64,000 bases of DNA from Gaiellasilicea sp037721555 (GTDB lineage: Bacteria; Actinomycetota; Thermoleophilia; Gaiellales; Gaiellaceae): assembly GCA_037721555.1 (NCBI GenBank), contig JBBJOI010000010.1, forward strand, positions 1 through 64,000, written 5' to 3'. Shown one piece after another: positions 1-8,307 of the stretch. The notes below the pieces were generated by a model. It saw only the letters and a program-made list of their open reading frames with translations. It had not been told where the DNA came from and searched no databases. The first letter of the stretch is position 1; each line of letters starts with the position of its first letter. The position numbers and the translations under genes were made by a program.

Positions 1-126
1 CCCAATCTGATCGACCCGGCGCTGCTTCGCCCGGGGCGGTTCGACGAACTGATCTACGTCGGCACGCCCGACACCGCCGGGCGGCGGCGGATCCTGGCGA
101 TCCACACCGCCGGCATGCCGCTGGCC
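1..126 (+). pseudogene. AAA+ ATPase fragment (CDC48/FtsH-like), truncated at both ends
   Basis: Frame 1 from the first base reads as the end of an AAA+ ATPase core. It has the second-region-of-homology signature DPALLRPGRFDELIYVGTPD followed by the start of the small helical domain (RRRILAIHTAGMPLAD). In the family this segment is followed by about 60 or more residues of lid domain; here homology stops near base 126 and the text becomes low-complexity Gly/Ala/Arg. No stop codon follows, so the frame stays open into the permease gene downstream. The 5' part lies outside the window. It may be a gene remnant or an assembly join; the sequence alone cannot separate these. Confidence 0.6.
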
Positions 127-148
127 GACGCGCCGGGGCGAGACTCGG

Positions 149-178
149 CCGGAGGGCGGGCGCGCGCCCTCCCTCCGG
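149..178. terminator. GC-rich hairpin between the AAA fragment and the liv operon
   Basis: The two 15-base halves of this 30-base stretch are inverted repeats with one mismatch (left half CCGGAGGGCGGGCGC, right half GCGCCCTCCCTCCGG). There is no T-tract, so it could be a factor-assisted terminator or simply a stable hairpin. It sits directly upstream of the predicted liv promoter. Confidence 0.45.
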
Positions 179-184
179 ACGTCA

Positions 185-190
185 TAGACT
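185..190 (+). promoter_or_regulatory. Predicted -10 element of the liv operon
   Basis: TAGACT matches the -10 hexamer that recurs before many genes in this window. Transcription would start around 197-199. The nearest in-frame codon for the permease at that distance is ATC at 199, not a standard start. No convincing -35 was seen because the hairpin occupies that position. Confidence 0.4.
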
Positions 191-240
191 CACCGGCCAT
201 CAACGCGACAACCCGCACCGAGATCTCGCCGCTCGAGCGC

Positions 241-1262
241 TTGCGCCGGCTCTTGCCGGGCAACGTGGTTTCCGGACTCGGGCTCGTGTTCGTCGGCCTG
301 GTCGCGCTATGGGTCGTCGTGAACTTCGCCAAGGACCCGCAGGAGTTCATCAGCGTCTTTCTGATCGGGCTCACGAACGGCGCTGTCTATGGGTTGATCG
401 CGCTCGGCTACACGCTCGTATACGGCATCCTGCAGCTGATCAACTTCGCCCACGGCGACGTCTTCACACTCGGAGGCCTCGTGGCGAGCACGATGATCCT
501 CTCGATCTTCGACCTCTCGACGACCGACTCCGCAGCGCTGCTCGTCCTGGGCGTCGCTGCGACGCTCCTGATCGCGATGCTCTTCTCCTCGACGCTGAAC
601 GCCGGCATCGAGCTCGTCGCCTACAGGCGGCTGCGGCAGGCACCGCGGCTCGCCGCCCTGATCACGGCCGTCGGCATGTCGTTCATCCTCCAGAACGTCG
701 GGCTGATCTTCTGGGGGGTGAACTACACGTCCGTGCCCAGGCTCGTGCCGAACTCGATCGCGTTCTCGATCGGCGAGGTGGACCTCCAGTGGAACAAGAT
801 CGTGGTGCTGCTGATCACGCTCCCGGTGCTGCTCGGCCTGACCTACCTCGTCCGCTCGACGAAGCAGGGCAAGGCGATGCGCGCCACCTCGCAGGACCCG
901 GAGGCGGCGGCGATGATGGGGGTCAACGTGAACCGGACGATCTCGTTCACGTTCATCCTCGCGGGCGGCCTCGCCGGAGCCGCGGGCCTGCTGTATCTCC
1001 TCAACTTCACGACCATCCGCTACGACCAGGGCTTCCAGCTCGGCCTGATCGCGTTCACCGCCGCCGTGCTGGGCGGCATCGGGAACATGGCCGGTGCCCT
1101 CGTCGGCGCGCTCACGATCGGCCTGATCGAGGCCTTCAACGAGGGCCTCACCTGGAACACGCCCGGCAGCGACTGGACCCGCTCGATCGTCTTCGGGATC
1201 CTGATCGCGATCCTCGTCTTCCGGCCCGAGGGCATCCTCGGAGAGAGGACTCCGGAGGGCCA

Positions 1263-1266
<4 letters not shown>
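241..1266 (+). CDS. livH: Branched-chain amino acid ABC transporter permease LivH
   Basis: This is an inner-membrane permease of the LivH family. The core begins with the characteristic NGAVYGLIALGYTLVYG and INFAHGD segments, followed by about eight hydrophobic helices and the conserved EAAAMMGVN cytoplasmic loop that contacts the ATPases. It carries an extra N-terminal hydrophobic helix before the usual start of the family. The start is uncertain: an ATG at 115 lies inside AAA-like sequence and is unlikely; TTG 241 and GTG 265 are the best standard codons, and ATC 199 would fit a leaderless transcript. The stop overlaps the GTG of livM. No substrate-binding protein gene is present in the window, so it probably lies upstream or elsewhere. 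Confidence 0.88.
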
Positions 1267-2506
<1,240 letters not shown>

Positions 2507-2510
<4 letters not shown>

Positions 2511-3313
2511 GCGCCCAGGCAGCCACCGAGCCGCCCGATCTGCTGCTCGACGCCGCGAACGTCCGCAAGGAGTTCGGCGGTCTCGTCGCCTCGAATGACG
2601 TCGACTTCACTATCCCGCGCGGCTCGATCGTCTCGCTGATCGGGCCCAACGGCGCCGGGAAGACGACGTTCTTCAACATGCTTACGGGCGTCTACAAGCC
2701 CACCTCGGGCAGGATCGCCTTCGACGGCACCGATATCACGAGCAAGCCGCCGCATGCGATCACGAAGCTCGGGATCGGCCGCACATTCCAGAACATTAGG
2801 CTGTTCCCGCAGATGACCGCGCTCGAGAACGTGCTCGTGGGGATGCACTCGCGAATGCATGCAGGTGTGATCGGAGCGATCCTCCGCGGCCCCCGCACAC
2901 GGCGGGAGGAGCGCGAGGCCAGAGAGCGGGCACGCGAGCTCCTGCGCTACTCGGGCCTGCGGACCCGCCACGATGCGTACGCGTCGAGCCTGCCCTACGG
3001 CGACCAGCGCCGCCTCGAGGTGGCGCGCGCGCTCGGCACCGACCCGAAGCTGCTGCTGCTCGACGAGCCGACGGCGGGGATGAACCCGCAGGAGACGGCC
3101 GACTTCATCGGCTTCGTGTCGCGGCTGCGCGAGGAGCGGGGGCTGACCGTGCTGCTGATCGAGCACGACATGAAGGTTGTGATGGGCGTCTCCGACCGCG
3201 TCACCGTGCTCGAGTACGGCGAGAAGATCGCTGAAGGCAGCCCGCAGGAGGTGCAGCGCGACGAGCGCGTGATCGAGGCGTACCTCGGGAAAGGCGCGAC
3301 CGCAGGTGTCTGA
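2507..3313 (+). CDS. livG: Branched-chain amino acid ABC transporter ATP-binding protein LivG
   Basis: This cytoplasmic ATPase, 268 residues, energises branched-chain amino acid uptake. Walker A is GPNGAGKTT near residue 46. The signature is the degenerate LPYGDQRRLEVARAL typical of LivG rather than LSGGQ. Walker B is LLLLDEPTAGMNP and the switch histidine is in LLIEHDMKVVM. The C-terminal extension ending EVQRDERVIEAYLG is the branched-chain transporter tail. The ATG at 2507 overlaps the livM stop, and the 3' end overlaps livF by 8 bases. Confidence 0.95.
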
Positions 3314-4043
3314 GCAGCCGACGAACGGCGGCGTCGTTCTCGACCTCGAGGACGTTCACACGTACTACGGCTCCATCCACGCGCTGAAGGGCGTGTCGCT
3401 GCACGTGCGCGAGGGTGAGATCGTGACGCTGATCGGGGCGAACGGGGCGGGCAAGTCAACGACGCTCCGCTCGATCAACGGGCTCAACCACCCGCGCCAG
3501 GGACGGATCCGCTTCGCCGGCCGGGACATCACGAACGAGGGCCCGCACAACATCGTGGCGGCCGGCATCTCGCAGTCGCCGGAGGGCCGCAGGCTGTTCT
3601 CGCGGATGTCGGTGTACGAGAACCTGGAGATGGGCGCCTTCCAGCGCGCCGACCGCTCGCTGCTCCGTGAGGACTTCGAGCGCGTCTTCGAGCTCTTCCC
3701 GAGGCTCGCCGAGCGCCGCACGCAGCGGGCAGGCACCCTCTCTGGCGGCGAGCAGCAGATGGTGGCGATGGGGCGCGCACTTATGGCGCGTCCGAAGTTG
3801 CTCCTGCTGGACGAGCCATCGATGGGGCTCGCACCGATCTTCGTGGAGAAGATCTTCGAGATCGTCGCCGAGATCAACGCCCAGGGGACGCCGATCCTGC
3901 TCGTGGAGCAGAACGCCCTGATGGCGCTTGACGCAGCCAGCCGCGGTTACGTCCTCGAGACCGGCCGGATCGCGCTCGAGGGACCGGCGAAGGAGCTCCG
4001 GGACAACGAGCAGGTGCGGAAGACGTACCTGGGCGAGGGGTGA
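3306..4043 (+). CDS. livF: Branched-chain amino acid ABC transporter ATP-binding protein LivF
   Basis: This is the second ATPase of the LIV importer, 245 residues, the usual LivF length. It begins at GTG 3306 inside the end of livG. The protein opens with LDLEDVHTYYGSIHALKGVS, the standard LivF N-terminus. Walker A is GANGAGKST, the signature is LSGGEQQMVAMGRAL, Walker B is LLLLDEPSMGLAP, and the switch region is LVEQNALMALDAA. LivG and LivF form the heterodimeric motor under LivH/LivM. Its stop overlaps the GTG start of the next gene. Confidence 0.95.
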   Translation: MSEQPTNGGVVLDLEDVHTYYGSIHALKGVSLHVREGEIVTLIGANGAGKSTTLRSINGLNHPRQGRIRFAGRDITNEGPHNIVAAGISQSPEGRRLFSRMSVYENLEMGAFQRADRSLLREDFERVFELFPRLAERRTQRAGTLSGGEQQMVAMGRALMARPKLLLLDEPSMGLAPIFVEKIFEIVAEINAQGTPILLVEQNALMALDAASRGYVLETGRIALEGPAKELRDNEQVRKTYLGEG

Positions 4044-5734
4044 GCGAGCCCGCGCGGGCCGACGCTCCGGCGCCGCCGCCTCGGCGGTTGGCTCCCGCTC
4101 CGACCGGCCGGCCTACGGCGACGTTGCCGCTCCTGGGGACGGTCTTTCTCTCAGGCGGCGTCCTCCTCGGCGTCGAGATCGCCGCAAGCCGGGTGCTCGC
4201 CCCGTTCTTCGGCAACTCCCTCTTCACCTGGGCGGCGATCATCGGCGTCATTCTCGGAGGGCTCGCCGTGGGGTATTGGCTCGGGGGCGCGATCGCCGAC
4301 CGCTTCCCGTCGCCGCTGACGCTCGCGGCCGTCGTCGGCGGAGGCGCAGTGGCAGTGCTGGCGATTCCCCTGCTCGACCGGCCGGTGATCGAGTGGGTGC
4401 TGGCATGGGATCCCGGCGCCCGTCTCGATCCCGTGCTGTGCGCGGTGATCCTCTTCGGCCCGATGAGCGTCCTCCTCTCGGCCGTCGGACCGATCGTCGT
4501 CCGCCTTCAGGTGAGCGCGCTGCCGAGCGTCGGTCGCACCGCGGGCCGCACGTTCGCCCTCTCGACCGCGGGCAGCATCGCCGGCACGTTCGTCACCGCC
4601 TTCTGGCTGATCCCGGAGTTCGGGATCGAGCAGCTCTTCGTCTTCGGCGCCGCTGCACTCTTCGCCACGGCCGCGCTCGTCGGGCTCGCCGGCCGCATGC
4701 ATGCAGTCATTGCCGCCGGGCTCCTCCTCGCCGCGGTCACCGGCGGCTATGCAATCGTTCTCGGCTCTCAGCACATCGAGCGACTGACGGCTACCTCGGT
4801 CCGGAACTGGTCGCCGCTCTACCGGACGCGAGGGTACGGGTACCTGGATGCGCGCGATCCGAAGGCAGTCCTCCGGGCCGAGGGGCTGAAGGTCGTCTTC
4901 GCGGAGGACACGCGCTACCACCGACTCGCCGTTGTGGACGACGAGGACACGCGCTACCTCCGCTTCGACAACTCGCTGCAGAGCGCGATGTACCTCGACC
5001 GTCCGTTCCGCACGCGCTACAGGTACACCGACCTCTTCCACCTCGGCGTCGCCTACGAGCCCGAAGCGAGGAACGTGCTCTTCGTCGGGCTCGGCGCGGG
5101 CTCGTCCGAGAAGCGGCTCTGGCGTGACTTTCCGCGCCTCCAGATCGAGGCAGTCGAGCTCGATCCCGTCGTCGTCGATGTTGCCTACCGCTACTTCGGT
5201 CTGCCGCGAGACCCGCGCCTCCGGATCGAGGTCGGCGACGGCCGTCGGTTCCTCGCGGAGCGCGAGCAGCGCTGGGACGTGATCGCGATCGACGCGTTCT
5301 TCGCCGACTCGATCCCGGCGCACCTGGTGACGCAGGAGTTCCTCGAGCTCGTGCGGACGCGGCTGGCCCCCGGCGGCGTCGTCGTCACGAACGCGATCGG
5401 CGCCATCTCGGGGCCGGGCTCACGGCTCTTCCGCTCGATCTACAAGACCTACCGCACGGCCTTCCCGACGGTCGTCGTGCACCCGGTGATCCTGCCCGGC
5501 GACAGCGGCGACGATCAGTTCCGCAACCTCATTCTCGTCGCCTCCGAGAAAGCGCTTCCGGCTCGCCGCGACCTCGCGAACCGCTGGGCGGAGCTCCGTC
5601 GCGCGAACCCGAGTGTTCCCGACCTCCGCCGGCCGATCACCGATCGGCACGACCAGGAGATCCCGACGGCTGACGTGCCAGTGTTGACCGACGACTACGC
5701 GCCGACCGACGCTTTACTCCTGCTCTTCCAGTAG
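4040..5734 (+). CDS. Membrane-anchored spermidine-synthase-like protein
   Basis: A 564-residue protein that starts at GTG 4040, overlapping the livF stop. Residues about 28-245 contain roughly seven hydrophobic helices, starting with SGGVLLGVEIAASRVLAPFF, a hallmark of fused membrane-plus-polyamine-synthase proteins. The second half is a Rossmann methyltransferase-like fold: VLFVGLGAGSS is the nucleotide-binding glycine loop, EAVELDPVVVDVA the acidic residue after strand 2, and DVIAIDAFFADSIPAHL the catalytic-loop region. Family members are annotated as spermidine synthase, but many have no proven activity and the aminopropyl acceptor is unknown. Coupling to the liv genes suggests co-expression; a role in amino acid or polyamine handling is inference only. 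Confidence 0.8.
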   Translation: MSEPARADAPAPPPRRLAPAPTGRPTATLPLLGTVFLSGGVLLGVEIAASRVLAPFFGNSLFTWAAIIGVILGGLAVGYWLGGAIADRFPSPLTLAAVVGGGAVAVLAIPLLDRPVIEWVLAWDPGARLDPVLCAVILFGPMSVLLSAVGPIVVRLQVSALPSVGRTAGRTFALSTAGSIAGTFVTAFWLIPEFGIEQLFVFGAAALFATAALVGLAGRMHAVIAAGLLLAAVTGGYAIVLGSQHIERLTATSVRNWSPLYRTRGYGYLDARDPKAVLRAEGLKVVFAEDTRYHRLAVVDDEDTRYLRFDNSLQSAMYLDRPFRTRYRYTDLFHLGVAYEPEARNVLFVGLGAGSSEKRLWRDFPRLQIEAVELDPVVVDVAYRYFGLPRDPRLRIEVGDGRRFLAEREQRWDVIAIDAFFADSIPAHLVTQEFLELVRTRLAPGGVVVTNAIGAISGPGSRLFRSIYKTYRTAFPTVVVHPVILPGDSGDDQFRNLILVASEKALPARRDLANRWAELRRANPSVPDLRRPITDRHDQEIPTADVPVLTDDYAPTDALLLLFQ

Positions 5735-5756
5735 CGGCGCCGCTCCCGAGCGCAGG

Positions 5757-5773
5757 GCCCGCTCCGAGCGGGC
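5757..5773. terminator. Hairpin between convergent genes
   Basis: GCCCGCT and AGCGGGC form a 7-bp stem with a 3-base loop in the 95-base gap between the spermidine-synthase-like gene and the convergent LarA-like gene. It could serve both directions. No T-tract follows on either side. Confidence 0.45.
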
Positions 5774-5829
5774 GGTCCCGCCTCCGCCAGCCACGCGCGC
5801 GCGGTGTCTGGGCGGGGTCGGGACGATGG

Positions 5830-7329
5830 TCAGGGCTGGCTGACCTCCAGTGGGAAGTAGGGCGGGGCGAGGAGGAGGCCGATCCGCGCCTTGCCGCCTG
5901 CGCGGCCGTGCGCCATCGCGAGCGCCGGTGCCAAGCCGTGGGTCGGCACGAAGCCAAGCGTCCGCGCCGCCTGGTGATCACGGCAGCCGGCGATCAAGAC
6001 CGCACCGAGCCGGTCGAGCGCAGGACGGCACGAGGCCCAGTCCACGTACGGCAGCAGGGGGTGGCACGAGCGGCCGGCGCGGTAGGCCGCGAGCGCCCGC
6101 TCGTCGCTGCCCGCCGCCCATTCCTGCACCTCGAGCTCGCGCCGGAACCCTGGCTCGCGCAGCTCGTGGAAGAGTGCGCGATAGGGATCCTGGGTTTCGG
6201 GCTCGAAGTGGCGCGACAGCCGGTGCAGGATGATTGCGGTGCCGCCTTCGCGGAGCGGGAAGGCATCGCGCCAGAGCCTCAGTGCGAGGCCGAGGGCGAC
6301 TGCCGCGACCGTGATCGGATTGAGGCGCTCACGTGGCTGGTGATGATGCTTCCACGGCATCCCGATCACCAGGGCGTCGAAGGGTTCCTCGACGCGTACC
6401 GACCGGCGCGCGATTGCGCGCACGAGCGCTTCGGCATGCGCGACCGAGGGAGGCCCCGCGAAGGCGGCAGCCGCCGTCAACTCCCGGCCGAGGCCCTGCA
6501 GGATCCGTCGGCGCAGGCTTGACGGCAGGAGCGAGAGGCGCCGCAACGGCGAGCTCGCAAGCTGGCGGAGCGCCTCGTGCTCGTACGGGTAGCCACTCAG
6601 ATGGCCGGTCAGCTGTGGTGGGTTGAGGACGAGCGAGGTCCCGATCAGCGGCACCCGTTCGGCCAGAGCCCGTTCAAGCACGACGCTCTGCTCCCAGCCG
6701 CTGGAGCTCGCCGGCTCGAGCAGCGAGTGGGCCTCCGCGGCACGCAGAGTCGGCACGCCCGCTGCGCCGACGAGGGCCGCCGGCCCACCGTGCAGCACCG
6801 TCTCCGCCGCTGTCACGGTGACGACGAGGTCGGTTTCCACGAGCAGCGGATGCAGGCGCAACTCGCCGTTGCCGCCCCCCAGCAGGACGAGCTCCTCCGA
6901 CTCGACGTCGTGCACCTCGACCCGTCCCCGAAAGGCTCGCGCGGCGGTCGGCGCGAGCAGCGACTCGAGCTCCCGGTGTCCCGCGCGCCGGGAGAGACCG
7001 CCGGCCACGAGGATCGTCTGGCGACGCGACGGTACGCCGATCCGTTCGAGCTCGCCGATCGCCGCCTCGAGCGCCGCCTGCCGGGGGTCGGTCGGTGCGC
7101 CTGGGAGCGGCAGGTCGCGCGGCTCGACGACAAGCGTGGCGGAGCCCCCGCGGGTGGCGAGCGCCTCGAGCGGTGCGCCGGAAAGTGGGAAGCGCAATGA
7201 GTCGCGCACCGCTGCACCGACGTCCGCGATCGCCACCTGGGGCAGCGGAGGGCGCAGGACGACTGCATCGTCCGGCGGAGTCAGGATCGAGATTCGCGAC
7301 CCCGACAAGAGCGGGACCCGATGCGCCAT
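5830..7329 (-). CDS. LarA-like (DUF2088) protein, divergent lactate racemase family
   Basis: A 499-residue protein whose first 200 residues resemble the N-terminal domain of LarA, the nickel-pincer lactate racemase (ATLVVEPRDLPLPG, then QTILVAGGLSRR and the DLVVTVTAAETVLHGGPAAL region). In characterised LarA the equivalent glycine-rich loop carries the lysine that holds the pincer cofactor (GGRK); here it reads HGGPAALVGAAG with no lysine, so racemase activity is doubtful. The C-terminal half contains GMPWKHHHQPRERLNP. The ATG at 7329 overlaps the stop of the upstream GNAT gene, so the two are co-translated. No larB/larC/larE cofactor genes are visible nearby. Confidence 0.62.
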   Translation of the reverse strand: MAHRVPLLSGSRISILTPPDDAVVLRPPLPQVAIADVGAAVRDSLRFPLSGAPLEALATRGGSATLVVEPRDLPLPGAPTDPRQAALEAAIGELERIGVPSRRQTILVAGGLSRRAGHRELESLLAPTAARAFRGRVEVHDVESEELVLLGGGNGELRLHPLLVETDLVVTVTAAETVLHGGPAALVGAAGVPTLRAAEAHSLLEPASSSGWEQSVVLERALAERVPLIGTSLVLNPPQLTGHLSGYPYEHEALRQLASSPLRRLSLLPSSLRRRILQGLGRELTAAAAFAGPPSVAHAEALVRAIARRSVRVEEPFDALVIGMPWKHHHQPRERLNPITVAAVALGLALRLWRDAFPLREGGTAIILHRLSRHFEPETQDPYRALFHELREPGFRRELEVQEWAAGSDERALAAYRAGRSCHPLLPYVDWASCRPALDRLGAVLIAGCRDHQAARTLGFVPTHGLAPALAMAHGRAGGKARIGLLLAPPYFPLEVSQP

Positions 7330-8282
7330 CAGGGGATGTGCCGGTAGAGGCGGAGAAAGGTCGAACGGAAGCCGCGCCGGGGCCAGAAGCGCGACGAGAG
7401 CAGGTTCGTCACACGCCAGTCCGTCACCATCGTGCCGTGGCCGCGCTCGCGCGCCCACGCGAACGACGCCTCCGTCAGGTCGCGGCCCGCTCCCGAGCCT
7501 CGCACCTCGGGTCGCGTCGCCGCCCAACTCAGTAGCGCCGCGCCTTCGGGACGCGCCAGGCCGACGTGGACGCTCGAGCGCTCGACCGGAACGACCTGGA
7601 ACGCCCCGACGATGCGGCCCTCCTGCTCGGCGACGAGATCGCCGATCTCCTCCTTCGCGAGATCCTCGACCATCTCGGCGCGAAGCTCGTCCGGTGCCTC
7701 TCGTGGCTGCCCGATGCCGAAGACCGGTGAGCCTGCCTGATGCTCGACGAGGAGCGGCGAGAGCTCGAGCAGGGCGTCGAGATCCCCCGTATTCGCAAGG
7801 CGCGTATTCGGCCACGCCGGGTCGGACACCTCCCGGATGCCGAACGCGTGCTGCTGACCGAACCCCACGCGGGACCAGGCCGCGACGAGTGGAGCATCGG
7901 TGGCGGGGACAATGGCGTAGTGGCGCACGCGTCCCTCCTCGTACCAGAGCCCTGCCGCCGCCCCGTACAGGTCACGCGAGTCCTCGGGCTCTTCGACCGC
8001 ATGGCCTGCGACCTCGATCCAGATGTTCGGACCCCAGCGCTCGTCCGATCGTCGAACGCCGAGGAGGTAGCCGACGACGCGTGAGCCCCGCACGGCCACC
8101 GCGCCGGACGCGCCCTCCGAGCGGGCGAGCGCCTCGACTTCGGCCGCAGCTGCGGCCGGGTCCTCGTACCGGGCCGGCAGCAGCGGCTCGGCTGCACGAT
8201 GAGCTCGATGACGTCCTGCGAGAAGGTCGCCGGAAGCCCGGACGAACTCGTCGGTAAATGGACGAATCTCGAGGCGCGGCAT
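7329..8282 (-). CDS. Tandem GNAT-domain acetyltransferase
   Basis: A protein of about 317 residues made of two GNAT-like halves. The N-terminal half (LEIRPFTDEF to GFGQQHAFGIREV) is degenerate. The C-terminal half has the acetyl-CoA binding motif ATRPEVRGSGAGRDLTEASF followed by VTDWRVTNLLSSRFWPRRGF, the usual end of the fold. The acetyl acceptor is unknown. Start ATG 8282 was preferred to GTG 8288 because a TATCGT -10 element on this strand (8297-8292) then lies 9 bases upstream. It is translationally coupled to the LarA-like gene and diverges from polA with only about 25 bases between them. Confidence 0.75.
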   Translation of the reverse strand: MPRLEIRPFTDEFVRASGDLLAGRHRAHRAAEPLLPARYEDPAAAAAEVEALARSEGASGAVAVRGSRVVGYLLGVRRSDERWGPNIWIEVAGHAVEEPEDSRDLYGAAAGLWYEEGRVRHYAIVPATDAPLVAAWSRVGFGQQHAFGIREVSDPAWPNTRLANTGDLDALLELSPLLVEHQAGSPVFGIGQPREAPDELRAEMVEDLAKEEIGDLVAEQEGRIVGAFQVVPVERSSVHVGLARPEGAALLSWAATRPEVRGSGAGRDLTEASFAWARERGHGTMVTDWRVTNLLSSRFWPRRGFRSTFLRLYRHIP

Positions 8283-8291
8283 CGGCACGAG

Positions 8292-8301
8292 ACGATAGCT
8301 T
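8292..8301. promoter_or_regulatory. Overlapping divergent -10 elements of the GNAT gene and polA
   Basis: On the plus strand TAGCTT (8296-8301) lies 6 bases before the polA GTG. On the minus strand TATCGT (8297-8292) lies 9 bases before the GNAT ATG. The two hexamers share bases 8296-8297. If both are used, the two polymerases cannot occupy the site together. Confidence 0.45.
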
Positions 8302-8307
8302 CAGGTT

